DNA of 64,000 bases from Phenylobacterium sp. (GTDB lineage Bacteria > Pseudomonadota > Alphaproteobacteria > Caulobacterales > Caulobacteraceae): contig NZ_WGNY01000022.1 of the NCBI RefSeq assembly GCF_016124325.1, positions 94,903-158,902 on the forward strand, given 5' to 3'. A model generated the notes under the pieces. It worked only from the letters and a program-made list of their open reading frames with translations, was not told the DNA's origin and searched no databases. Shown piece by piece: positions 45,350 through 52,963 of this stretch (the first letter of the stretch is position 1; each line of letters opens with the position of its first letter). The position numbers and the translations under genes are program-made.

Positions 45350-45753
45350 TCCGTTCGAGTCTCGACAAGCGGCGCCGCGAAGGCAAGACCCGTTATGCGT
45401 GAAATGGCGAAGCCGGGCGTTGAGAACATGCTTGAGACATGCGCCGGCGCCTTTGGCCTTGCGGCTTGGACATGCGCGCCGGCCACCCGGCCGGCCGCGA
45501 CCTTCGCCTGCGATGATGGCCGGCGACAAGGGGCGGCGCCACACACGCCCTGTCGCACCCGAGGGCGTCGTCTCCGGAGGTCACGGGTTCGGCGCCAGCG
45601 CCGCGCTGCTTGATGCAGGTCAAGGCGAACTCGAGCGTGGCGGGAACACCATCTGGACCTGGCCTGGAAGACGGCCATGGAATGCGGTCCTGATTGCAGC
45701 CGCCCGCTCAGCAGACAGGATGGCGTAAGGTCCGTGGCCAAGTGGAGCGCGAG
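45350..45753. other. 400-bp intergenic region with repeat copy B
   Basis: Copy B of the dispersed repeat occupies 45413-45490, 64 bp upstream of the MNT-HEPN start and in the same relation to it as copy A to fecI. The rest of the gap has no convincing gene. It should also carry the promoter for dsrE-like 45754. Confidence 0.65.
45413..45490. repeat. Dispersed ~75-bp repeat, copy B
   Basis: Matches copy A (41213-41291) at 66 of 74 aligned bases with a one-base difference near the end, in the same orientation and exactly 4200 bp away. Base changes fall at amino-acid-changing positions in every open frame checked, arguing against conserved coding. Confidence 0.75.
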
Positions 45754-46107
45754 ATGAGAACTCTGTTCATCCTCAACGATCCGCCCTACGGCACGGAACG
45801 CACCTACAACGGGCTGAGGCTGGCTTCGGCGCTCCTGAAGGCCGATCCCGAGCATGAAGTCACCGTCTTCCTGATGGCCGACGCCGTCGCATCCGCGCGC
45901 AAGGGCCAGAAGACGCCTGAAGGGTTCTACAATATCGAGCGCATGCTGCGTCGCGTGAGGGCCGGCAAGGGCAAGGTCCTGCTCTGCGGCACGTGCATGG
46001 ACGCGCGCGGGCTGGCTGATGAGGACCTGATGGAACATGCGGAGCGGAGTACCATGGACGCCCTGGCCGCGGCGGTGAGCGCGGCAGATAAGGTGCTGGT
46101 GTTCTGA
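45754..46107 (+). CDS. DsrE/DsrF-family sulfur-relay protein
   Basis: The 117-residue protein starts MRTLFILNDPPYGTERTYNGLRLASALL, the DsrE-fold signature. It then has VTVFLMADAV, and a CGTCMDARG loop whose Cys pair could carry persulfide sulfur. Proteins of this fold shuttle sulfur or reduce disulfides in the cytoplasm. Neighbouring rhodanese and metal genes fit a thiol/metal stress cassette. The ATG at 45754 follows GAGCGCGAG. Confidence 0.82.
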   Translation: MRTLFILNDPPYGTERTYNGLRLASALLKADPEHEVTVFLMADAVASARKGQKTPEGFYNIERMLRRVRAGKGKVLLCGTCMDARGLADEDLMEHAERSTMDALAAAVSAADKVLVF

Positions 46108-46154
46108 GCCCTCGCCGCAACAGGAGTCCCAAGGATCCTGAGCCGGCCGCGGCA

Positions 46155-46871
46155 TTGTCGGACCTGCCGCAGTCGTATCGCCATTGGCATGCAAGCCGTC
46201 TTGGTCGCGTCACCGAGCGCCTGGAGCAGGCGCTGGTCGTCGAGCTGTGCGGGTCCCTCCCGGGCCGCCGAGTCCTGGATGCCGGTTGCGGAGACGGCAT
46301 GCTCACATTGAAGCTCGCGCGCAGCGGCGCGCGGGTGACCGGGCTGGACACCGATCCTCGCATGCTCGCCGCCGCCCGTGACCGGCTCGGCGCCGCGAAT
46401 GCGGAGGCCCAGCTTCTCCGCGGCGACGTGCAAGCCCTGCCGTTCGAGGCGGACACCTTCGATCTGGTGGTCGCGATCACAGTGCTCTGCCTGGTTCCCG
46501 ACCCTAGCTTGGCCGTCCACGAGATGGTCCGGGTGCTGAAACCGGGCGGCCGGCTCGTCATTGGGGAGCTTGGGCGGCACAGCCTGTGGGCGGCGATGCG
46601 CAGGGTTCGCGGCTGGTTGGGGTCCGCGACGTGGAGCGCGGCCCACTTTTGGAGCCGGGCTGAACTCCGCCGTCTCGTCGAGGCTTCAGGGTTGAAGGTC
46701 GGCGCTATGCGAGGCGCGATCTTCTATCCGCCGGTCGGCTGGTTCGCATCGCTCGCCGCCAGCGTCGATCCATGGCTTGGACGGCGCGCCACATTTGGCG
46801 CCGCCTTCATCGCCCTGGCCGCGGTCCGCCCGCCGCTCGGCGATGAGACGCCCGGATTGTGCAAGAGCTGA
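46155..46871 (+). CDS. Class I SAM-dependent methyltransferase 1
   Basis: The 238-residue protein has motif I VLDAGCGDGMLTLKLA, acidic motif II VTGLDTDPRML, motif III LRGDVQALPFEADTFDLVVAI, and post-motif VLKPGGRLVIGELG. It resembles the Methyltransf_11 group often acting on quinones or small molecules. The substrate is unknown. The start is uncertain: TTG at 46155 lacks a good ribosome-binding site, and no ATG or GTG is available in frame after the DsrE stop. It probably shares the dsrE transcript. It is convergent with the ArsR-rhodanese gene, 3 bp apart. Confidence 0.8.
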   Translation: MSDLPQSYRHWHASRLGRVTERLEQALVVELCGSLPGRRVLDAGCGDGMLTLKLARSGARVTGLDTDPRMLAAARDRLGAANAEAQLLRGDVQALPFEADTFDLVVAITVLCLVPDPSLAVHEMVRVLKPGGRLVIGELGRHSLWAAMRRVRGWLGSATWSAAHFWSRAELRRLVEASGLKVGAMRGAIFYPPVGWFASLAASVDPWLGRRATFGAAFIALAAVRPPLGDETPGLCKS

Positions 46872-46874
46872 CCG

Positions 46875-47573
46875 TCAGCGCGGCGAGCCGGCCTCGACGG
46901 GCAGGCCCGCGCGCCGCCATTCCGGAAGCCCGCCATCGAGCCGCCGGGCTTCGCGGCCTTGTTCGCGGAGGAACGCGACCGCCTCGAAGGCCAGGACACA
47001 CCAGGGGCCGCGGCAGTAGGCGACCACTTGGACATCGGGGGAGATCTGATCCAGGCGCGATCCGAGTTCGGCCAGAGGGATGTTCACGGCGCCGGCGACA
47101 TGGCCGTCCGCAAACTCATCTGACGGCCGCACATCAAGCAGCGTCACGAGCCCGTCCGCCATCATCTGTTCGAGCGCCGCGAATTCCACGGCGTCGAGGC
47201 TGTCTCGCGATTGGAAGTAGTCCTCGATCACGGTCCTGACGGCATCGGTATGGCGCTCGCCCACGATTCTGAGGGCCGCCGTCAGGTCGAGAACGTCGCT
47301 GCCGGCGAGGCGATAGACGATCTGTTTGCCGCGACGCTCACCAATGACCAGGCCGGCGCGACGCAAGGCCTGCAGGTGCTGCGAGGCGTTGGCGACGGTC
47401 AGGCCCCCCTTGGTTGCGAGCGCCTCGACGCTCCTCTCACCCTGCGCAAGGTGCTCCAACAGGTCCAGCCGATGCGGGTTGCCTAGCGCCCGGCCGATCT
47501 CGGCGAACGCGGCGAAGAGGTCGAGCTTGGCGGACAGGCGAAGACTCCCGATGGCGGCTTGACGATCATTCAA
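46875..47573 (-). CDS. ArsR-family regulator fused to rhodanese domain
   Basis: The 232-residue protein has an N-terminal winged-HTH ArsR domain (IGRALGNPHRLDLLEHLAQGERSVEALATKGGLTVANASQHLQALRRAGLV). A C-terminal rhodanese follows, with LLDVRPSDEFADGHVAGAVNIP and active Cys187 in VAYCRGPWC. Such fusions may sense persulfide or reactive sulfur through the catalytic Cys and repress neighbouring genes. A start at TTG 47573 falls inside a perfect palindrome that looks like its own operator, so the true start may differ. It is divergent from methyltransferase 2. Confidence 0.85.
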   Translation of the reverse strand: MNDRQAAIGSLRLSAKLDLFAAFAEIGRALGNPHRLDLLEHLAQGERSVEALATKGGLTVANASQHLQALRRAGLVIGERRGKQIVYRLAGSDVLDLTAALRIVGERHTDAVRTVIEDYFQSRDSLDAVEFAALEQMMADGLVTLLDVRPSDEFADGHVAGAVNIPLAELGSRLDQISPDVQVVAYCRGPWCVLAFEAVAFLREQGREARRLDGGLPEWRRAGLPVEAGSPR

Positions 47574-47588
47574 GAGAGTTCTTGAATG
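47567..47588. promoter_or_regulatory. ArsR-type operator palindrome
   Basis: CATTCAAGA (47567-47575) and TCTTGAATG (47580-47588) are perfect 9-bp arms around GAGT. It sits at the start of the ArsR-rhodanese gene and 83 bp before the divergent methyltransferase. The TTCAA/TTGAA halves are typical of ArsR-family sites. It probably controls both directions. Confidence 0.78.
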
Positions 47589-47670
47589 TTAGCGTGCAGG
47601 CGCAAGCCGTCAAGAATCCCGATCGTCGGCCCAGGCGTATGCCTGGGCTAGCGTCGCTAGGAGCCTCAAT

Positions 47671-48306
47671 TTGAGCACGACGCAAGAGCATTGGGAGCAG
47701 GTGTACGGCTCCAAGGCGGCGGAAACCGTGAGCTGGTTCCAAGCCGAGCCGTCGCCGTCCCTGGCTATAATCGCGGCAGCTGGGGCGAATCCTGAAGGCG
47801 CGATCATCGACGTCGGCGCCGGCGCCTCGGCCCTCGTCGACCACCTGCTGGATCGCGGCTTTCGCCACGTCAGCGTCCTGGACGTCTCAAGCCAGGCCCT
47901 GGCGGAGGTGAAGGCGCGGCTCGGCGAGCGGGCGGCGCTGGTGAACTGGCTGGTCGAGGACATCACGACCTGGCGTCCGCCCGCCGCCGCCTTCGACCTC
48001 TGGCATGACCGCGCCGTCTTCCACTTCCTCATCGATGCGGCGGATCGCCAAGCCTACCTTCGGACGCTCGAGCGGGCGCTGCGTCCTGGGGGCCATGTGA
48101 TCCTGGCGACCTTCGCCTTGGACGGGCCCGAGCGCTGCAGCGGCTTGCCGGTTCAGCGATACTCGCCGCAGATGCTCGCAGCGATCCTGGGCCCCCGTTT
48201 CGCATTGATCGACGCTCGCCCGGAAACCCACCTGACTCCGGGCGGCGCCTCGCAGAGCTTCGTCTGGTGCCTCTTCCGCAAGACAGCCGACGGGAAGGCG
48301 TCATGA
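47671..48306 (+). CDS. Class I SAM-dependent methyltransferase 2
   Basis: The 211-residue protein has HWEQVYGSKAAETVSWFQ at the N-terminus, motif I AIIDVGAGASALVDHLL, and motif II VSVLDVSSQAL. The distinctive DLWHDRAVFHFLIDAADRQAYL is followed by LRPGGHVILATFALDGPERCSGLPVQRYS. This family frequently accompanies metal/thiol resistance genes. The substrate is unknown; thiopurine, tellurium and small-thiol methylation are family possibilities. The start is TTG at 47671 with AGGAGCC upstream. It is coupled to the next gene by ATGA overlap. Confidence 0.82.
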   Translation: MSTTQEHWEQVYGSKAAETVSWFQAEPSPSLAIIAAAGANPEGAIIDVGAGASALVDHLLDRGFRHVSVLDVSSQALAEVKARLGERAALVNWLVEDITTWRPPAAAFDLWHDRAVFHFLIDAADRQAYLRTLERALRPGGHVILATFALDGPERCSGLPVQRYSPQMLAAILGPRFALIDARPETHLTPGGASQSFVWCLFRKTADGKAS

Positions 48307-49145
48307 TCGGCGATCCGCTCAATGCGCCGATCCTGGCCGGCAAGCGCCATGCGGAGGCCTCGGCCTTCCGTCCTGAGAATCTGTTGCGCGAGGCGCGACG
48401 ACAAAAGGGACTGCCCGATCTGCAGACCACTCGGGTCTGCATTCTCGACCCGGACGGGGACCTCGTCCGCGCGCTCAAGGCGAGCGGTCGGGCGCGGCGG
48501 GATCCTGCCTGGGCCTGCTATCACACGGAGCTCTATCGGTTCGAGGAGGGCGGCTGCGAGTACGGCGTCATCGGTTGCGCCGTCGGCGCGGCCTTCGCGG
48601 TCCTCGTCGCTGAGCAGCTCTTCGCCAGCGGCTGCGAGCTTCTCCTCAGCATGACGTCGGCCGGGCGGCTGGCGCCTGTCGGTGTCGCGCCCCCATATTT
48701 CGTGCTTATCGACCGGGCGCTGCGGGACGAGGGCGTCAGCTACCACTACCTGGCGCCCGGTGAGTTCAGCGCCGCGGCGGGTGATCTGCTCGAAGCCGTC
48801 GACGGGGCCTTCGTAAATCTTCGCACGCCGGTGATCCGCGGGGGGACCTGGACGACGGACGCACCGTTTCGGGAGACCGAGACCGAGATCGCCGCCATGC
48901 GCGAACGCGGGCTGCTCGCCGTGGAGATGGAAGCGGCCGGGCTCTACGCCTTTGCGGCGGCTCGAAGCCGGCAGGTGCTCTGCTTCGCCCACGTCACCAA
49001 CCAGATGGGCCAGGCCGGCGACTTCGAGAAGGGCGAAGCCGACGGGGCGGTGGACGCGCTGGCGGTGCTCACGACGGCGGCGCGGGCGCTTCTCGTAGAG
49101 GACGCGCCACTCGTCGGCCCAGGGCGTGTGCTGCCGCAGGCATAG
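48303..49145 (+). CDS. Nucleoside phosphorylase family protein
   Basis: The 280-residue protein has the purine/uridine phosphorylase fold: GCAVGAAFAVLVAEQLFASGCELLLSMTSAGRL, RALRDEGVSYHYL, and AVEMEAAGLYAFAAARSRQVLCF, where the Met-Glu binds the ribose. Family enzymes cleave nucleosides with phosphate. Its 4-bp overlap with a methyltransferase suggests a shared pathway, perhaps salvage of a methylated or thio-nucleoside. That is inference. The exact substrate is unknown. Confidence 0.82.
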   Translation: MIGDPLNAPILAGKRHAEASAFRPENLLREARRQKGLPDLQTTRVCILDPDGDLVRALKASGRARRDPAWACYHTELYRFEEGGCEYGVIGCAVGAAFAVLVAEQLFASGCELLLSMTSAGRLAPVGVAPPYFVLIDRALRDEGVSYHYLAPGEFSAAAGDLLEAVDGAFVNLRTPVIRGGTWTTDAPFRETETEIAAMRERGLLAVEMEAAGLYAFAAARSRQVLCFAHVTNQMGQAGDFEKGEADGAVDALAVLTTAARALLVEDAPLVGPGRVLPQA

Positions 49146-49193
49146 CACTGCTCCCGACGATGGCTTGTGCAACGCCACTTCCGCAATTTCGTG

Positions 49194-49613
49194 TCAACAC
49201 CCCTTGGTCGGACGGTCCGCGTCGAGGGCCTCGATAAGCGGGCAACCGGGATCTTGCCCGCTGTCGCAAGCTCGAACCGAGTCTGCCAGGACCCGCTCCA
49301 TGCGCCGGAGGTCGGCGATTCGCGCCCGCACGTCCTTCAGGTGCGATGCGGCGAGGGACCGCACCTCGGCGCAGGGATCTTGCCCGCCGGCCGCGAGGCC
49401 CAGCAGGGCGCGCACTTCTTCCAGCGTGAAGCCGAGGGCACGTGCGCGACGCACGAATCCGAGGCGGCCCACATCGTCCGCCCGATAGCTGCGGTAGCGC
49501 CCGCGCCGTTGGGGGGCAGGAATGAGGCCGATCCGCTCATAGTAGCGGATCGTTTCGATGTTGCAGCCCGTGCGGCGCGAGAGTTCGCCGATGGGCATCG
49601 CCTTTTCAGCCAT
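49194..49613 (-). CDS. merR: MerR-type mercury-responsive regulator
   Basis: The 139-residue protein has a MerR HTH (IGELSRRTGCNIETIRYYERIGLIPAPQRRGRYRSYRADDVGRLGFVRRARALGF) and a dimer helix. Cys81, Cys116 and Cys124 (DPCAEV and ACDSGQDPGCPLIEAL) match the three mercury-binding Cys of classical MerR (82, 117, 126). It twists a long-spacer promoter into activity when metal binds. The start at 49613 is set by the family N-terminus. It is divergent from merT. Confidence 0.9.
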   Translation of the reverse strand: MAEKAMPIGELSRRTGCNIETIRYYERIGLIPAPQRRGRYRSYRADDVGRLGFVRRARALGFTLEEVRALLGLAAGGQDPCAEVRSLAASHLKDVRARIADLRRMERVLADSVRACDSGQDPGCPLIEALDADRPTKGC

Positions 49614-49636
49614 GGAAGTCGCCTGTCGATCGGGGC

Positions 49637-49667
49637 TTGAGTCTGTAGTCGCTACAGATGGCATGCT
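49637..49667 (+). promoter_or_regulatory. MerR-controlled promoter with 19-bp spacer
   Basis: The -35 TTGAGT (49637-49642) and -10 CATGCT (49662-49667) are separated by exactly 19 bp. The perfect dyad CTGTAG-TCG-CTACAG (49643-49657) lies between them. This is the standard geometry of MerR promoters. It lies between merR and merT and rules out the in-frame ATG at 49663 as the merT start. Confidence 0.88.
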
Positions 49668-49695
49668 GGTCCGGATCGCACCAGGAGATGAGGGC

Positions 49696-50109
49696 ATGAC
49701 GACGAGCAGCGGGTTTGGATCTCGCAGGCAGGGGGCCGACCGCGAGGCGGCTGAAGCCACCCTGAGCTGGGCGGCAGTCGCGGCCGCGGGGGGTGCGGTC
49801 TTCGCCTGGGCCGCCTGCTGCGTCCTGCCGATGTCGCTGGCCCTTGCCGGGCTGGGCCTGGGCGGCCTTAGCTGGTTCGCAGGTCAGCGCACCTGGATCA
49901 CGCTCGCGGCGCTCGCCATGATCGGCGTGGGCTGGCTCATGACCTGGCGACGAGCACGGATGTGTCGGGCCGGCCGCGCCTGCGCTGCGCCATCGCGGCT
50001 TGCGACCGGGCTGCTCGGGGCGGCCACGGTTCTCGTTCTCCTCGCCCTGGCGTGGCGGCCGATCGTCGAGCCATGGGCCCTGGCGCTCATCCGGGGCGCC
50101 CGAGGATGA
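49696..50109 (+). CDS. merT: MerT-like mercuric ion transporter
   Basis: The 137-residue inner-membrane protein has hydrophobic segments beginning AAVAAAGGAVFAWAACCVLPMSLALAG. The paired Cys in the first span is the mercury-binding site of MerT. Then come RTWITLAALAMIGVGWLMTW, a Cys-containing loop (RMCRAGRACAAP, the second Cys pair) and a third span. It moves Hg(II) inward for reduction. No merP or merA is present in the window, so detoxification would need genes elsewhere. The start at 49696 follows the promoter by 28 bp. Confidence 0.82.
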   Translation: MTTSSGFGSRRQGADREAAEATLSWAAVAAAGGAVFAWAACCVLPMSLALAGLGLGGLSWFAGQRTWITLAALAMIGVGWLMTWRRARMCRAGRACAAPSRLATGLLGAATVLVLLALAWRPIVEPWALALIRGARG

Positions 50110-50330
50110 GCGACGTTCAGATCCAGGCTCGCTCCACGCTGACCTGTCCGCACTGCGGCCACCAGGCGACCGAGACCATGCCGGCGGACGCCTGCCAGTA
50201 CTTCTACGACTGCCTGGGCTGCGGCGCCGTACTCAAGCCCAAGCCGGGCGACTGCTGCGTCTATTGCTCCTATGGCGATTTTCCCTGTCCGCCGATCCAG
50301 GAGGCTGGCGGCCAAGCCTGCTGCGCCTGA
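50106..50330 (+). CDS. Small cysteine-rich GDCCVxC-domain protein
   Basis: The 74-residue protein has Cys pairs in TCPHCGHQ, YDCLGCGAVL and the signature GDCCVYCSYGDFPCPP, ending GQACCA. It overlaps merT by 4 bp. This family commonly accompanies mer and related metal genes and is presumed to bind or hand over metal. The function is unproven. Confidence 0.85.
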   Translation: MSDVQIQARSTLTCPHCGHQATETMPADACQYFYDCLGCGAVLKPKPGDCCVYCSYGDFPCPPIQEAGGQACCA

Positions 50331-50357
50331 GGGTGCGGCAAAGCCTTTGCTATGGTC

Positions 50358-50375
50358 GCGCCGCTCCCGCGGCGC
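50358..50375 (+). terminator. Hairpin after the mer operon
   Basis: GCGCCGC-TCCC-GCGGCGC, a 7-bp perfect stem 28 bp after the stop. There is no T-tract. The rest of the 288-bp gap before the ParB gene has no supported gene. Confidence 0.5.
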
Positions 50376-50618
50376 GCGGCCCTAAGGGCTCCGCCCTCGC
50401 GCAGGACAGGGTGCGCGGCTTCGCCGCCGCTTCGGCCGGTTTCCCCGACCTTCCGCGCCAGATCACAGGTGGATGGCAGGCACAAGCACGAGCGGCTTGT
50501 GCAGGCCGGGAGACACCCCTCCGGCCGGCTCGCCCTGGCCCTTGCTACCCCGGTCTCGCCGACGGGCAGGGCAGCAGGCGCGCCTTGCGCCTGCCAGCCA
50601 TGCCCCAAGGAGGCAGAC

Positions 50619-52157
50619 ATGACCCAACAGACCGAACTCAATCATCAGGACGGCGACGTCATCGACGTGCCGCTCAACAAGCTGAAGAAGTCGCCGCGCA
50701 ATGCGCGGCGGACCCCGCATGCGCAGGCCGACATCGAGGCCCTGGCCGCCAGCATCGCGGTGAAGGGCGTCCTCCAGGCCCCCGTCGTGGAGCCCGAGGC
50801 GGACGGGGAGGGGACGCCGACCGGCTTCTACCTCGTCACCATCGGCGAGGGGCGTCGCCTCGCGCTCTGCGTGCTCGCCAAGCGTAAGCAGATCAAGAAG
50901 GCTGAGCCCGTGCGCTGCGTCGTGGACCTCGCCAACGATCCGCATGAGATCAGCCTGGACGAGAACGTCACTCGCACCGGCATGCATCCGGCCGACCAGT
51001 TCGAAGCCTTCCGACGGCTCGCCGATGAGCGGGGGCTGTCGGCCGAGGAGATCGCGGCCCGGTTCGGCGTGTCGGCCCAGGTGGTGCGCCAGCGGCTTCG
51101 CCTCGGCGCCGTCAGCGCGGCCCTGATGGACCTCTACCGGGCGGGAGACCTGAACCTCGACCAGATGATGGCGTTCGCGGTCAGCGAGGACCATGCCCGA
51201 CAGGCTCAGGTCCTGGAGCAGCTGGGCGGTCACCGTCCGCCCTATCTGATCCGTCGCGCCATGACCGAGGCCAAGGTGTCGGCCGCCGACCGGCGGGCGC
51301 TGTTCATCGGGACCGAACCCTACCTCGAGGCGGGTGGGACCATCCTGCGCGACCTCTTTACCGAAGATGGCGGCGGCTGGTTCGAGGACCCGGCCCTGCT
51401 GGACCGGCTGGTGGCCGAGAAGCTGGCCGGGATCGCGGAGAACGTGCGGGAGGCGGAGGGCTGGAAGTGGTCCGAACCCCACATCGACTTCCCGCGCGCG
51501 CTCGGCCTCGCCCGTGTCTACCCTCGTCCGGTGGAGCGCTCGCAGGACGAGACGGCGAAGATCGACGCTCTCTCCGAAGAGTACGACACCCTGGTCAGCG
51601 AGTGGGACGCCGTCGAGGATCTCCCGCCCGATATCGAGGCCCGCTTCAAGGAGATCGACGCCGCCCTCGACGTCTTCGGCGACGGCACGGCCTACCACCC
51701 CGAAGAGATTGCGCGCGGCGGTGTCTTCGTGATCCTCGGCCAGGACGGCGTGGCCCGCGTCGAGCGGGGACTAGTCCGGCCCGAGGACATGCCGGCGCCC
51801 GAGCCTGAGCCGAACGTCGAGTCCGGCGGCGGTGGGGTCCGGCCGGAAGGCGACGCGGATGACGCCAGCCCGGAAGCCGAGGAGCCGGAGGACCTCGACA
51901 TGAGCGGCTACTGGACGCCGACCGTGGCGAGCTATCTGGGCCGCGTCACCAAGGCCGGGATCGGCGAGGCGGTTCGGGAGGCCGTGTCGGCGGAGGCGGC
52001 CGAGCGGATCGGCGGCCTGAAGAAGCCCGATATGGCGTCGGAGGCCGAGGCGTTGCTGGCCGGGAAGGGCTGGCTGCCGAGCCTGCTTCGAGCGCCGGTC
52101 CCGGCGGCGTCCGAGGTTCAGTCCGAGGCGCCGGGCCTGACCGAAGAAGCCGCCTAG
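50619..52157 (+). CDS. ParB/RepB/Spo0J-family protein of mobile elements
   Basis: The 512-residue protein has the ParB nuclease-like N-domain (IDVPLNKLKKSPRNARR, then VTIGEGRRLALCVLAKR and ISLDENVTRTGMHPADQFEAFRRLADE). A KorB-like HTH (LSAEEIAARFGVSAQVVRQRLRLGAV) follows, with the element-specific C-terminal region (AGGTILRDLFTEDGGGWFEDPALLDRLVAEKL). Many conjugative elements carry this form without a ParA, as here. It may act in element regulation or replication rather than segregation. The ATG at 50619 is preceded by AAGGAGG. The upstream open frame is spurious. Confidence 0.88.
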   Translation: MTQQTELNHQDGDVIDVPLNKLKKSPRNARRTPHAQADIEALAASIAVKGVLQAPVVEPEADGEGTPTGFYLVTIGEGRRLALCVLAKRKQIKKAEPVRCVVDLANDPHEISLDENVTRTGMHPADQFEAFRRLADERGLSAEEIAARFGVSAQVVRQRLRLGAVSAALMDLYRAGDLNLDQMMAFAVSEDHARQAQVLEQLGGHRPPYLIRRAMTEAKVSAADRRALFIGTEPYLEAGGTILRDLFTEDGGGWFEDPALLDRLVAEKLAGIAENVREAEGWKWSEPHIDFPRALGLARVYPRPVERSQDETAKIDALSEEYDTLVSEWDAVEDLPPDIEARFKEIDAALDVFGDGTAYHPEEIARGGVFVILGQDGVARVERGLVRPEDMPAPEPEPNVESGGGGVRPEGDADDASPEAEEPEDLDMSGYWTPTVASYLGRVTKAGIGEAVREAVSAEAAERIGGLKKPDMASEAEALLAGKGWLPSLLRAPVPAASEVQSEAPGLTEEAA

Positions 52158-52163
52158 CGGCGA

Positions 52164-52235
52164 GGCCGCAGGTCGCGGCCCTTCTCTCCCGACTCTGGGG
52201 GCCGTGCGCCGACGAGGTGGGCGGCCCTTCTTTCT
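52164..52235 (+). terminator. Tandem hairpins after the ParB gene
   Basis: GGCCGC-AGGTC-GCGGCC (52164-52180) is followed by CTTCTCTCC. GGGCCG (52198-52203) pairs with CGGCCC (52222-52227) and is followed by TTCTTTCT. An 11-bp repeat, GCGGCCCTTCT, recurs at 52175 and 52221. Both resemble terminators with pyrimidine tails. The remaining leader to 52561 has no supported gene and ends in AGGAG, 8 bp before the next ATG. Confidence 0.55.
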
Positions 52236-52561
52236 GCGTGCAGGGCGCACGGCGTCGCCGGTGGTGTGGTCCCGGTCGCCGGCCCGATCTCCGCACCTTC
52301 GCGACCGACCCATGTCGCCTCTCTCTGGCCTGATTGGGCCGAGGGGTGCGGGCCGTTCCGGCCCCGCTGATCGCCCCAACGCCGGCTCCCGACTTCTTTC
52401 CCCTTCGGCTGCGCCGAATTCCTCGCGCGTCAAACAAGTCGTCGCCGGCGTCCTCCGCTGCGCTGCGGGCCTGCAGCTGCGGCGCCCAGCGCCCCTCGTC
52501 CTGGAAATCGCCATCGAGGCCGCGATGGGCGCGGTCCGAGGAAGACTTAGGAGAATATAGA

Positions 52562-52888
52562 ATGGCGACCATCGGCACCTTCACCAAGGACGACGCCGGC
52601 AACTACAACGGCGCGATCAAGACCCTGACCCTCAACGTCAAATCCGCCGTCCTGCGCAAGGTCGAGAAGGACAACGACAAGGCCCCCGACTTCCGCATCT
52701 TCTCCGGCCAGACCGAATTCGGCGCCGCCTGGATGAAGACCTCCCGCGAGGACCGGGCCTACCTCTCGGTCAAGCTGGACGACCCGAGCTTCCCGGCTCC
52801 GATCTACGCCAGCCTGGTCGACGCCCCCGAAGGTGAACGGGGCTCGGGCTACAGCCTGATCTGGTCGCGCAGCCGCCAGGCCGACTGA
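52562..52888 (+). CDS. DUF736 protein
   Basis: The 108-residue protein starts [25 protein letters not shown] and has [46 protein letters not shown], the whole DUF736 domain. It is common in alphaproteobacterial conjugative elements beside ParB-like and ArdC genes. Its role is unknown. Strongly C-ending codons suggest high expression. A 400-bp leader may be regulatory. Confidence 0.9.
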   Translation: MATIGTFTKDDAGNYNGAIKTLTLNVKSAVLRKVEKDNDKAPDFRIFSGQTEFGAAWMKTSREDRAYLSVKLDDPSFPAPIYASLVDAPEGERGSGYSLIWSRSRQAD

Positions 52889-52963
52889 CCCCCCCCCGCA
52901 GAGCGCCCCGCCGCTGTCGGCGGGGCGCCGCGTCCCCAAAACCTGAACCCACAGGAGGCCGCC

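Noticed and set aside
49663..49695. An earlier start for merT at ATG 49663
   Set aside because: That codon lies in the -10 box of the MerR-type promoter and would not be transcribed as a leader with a ribosome-binding site.
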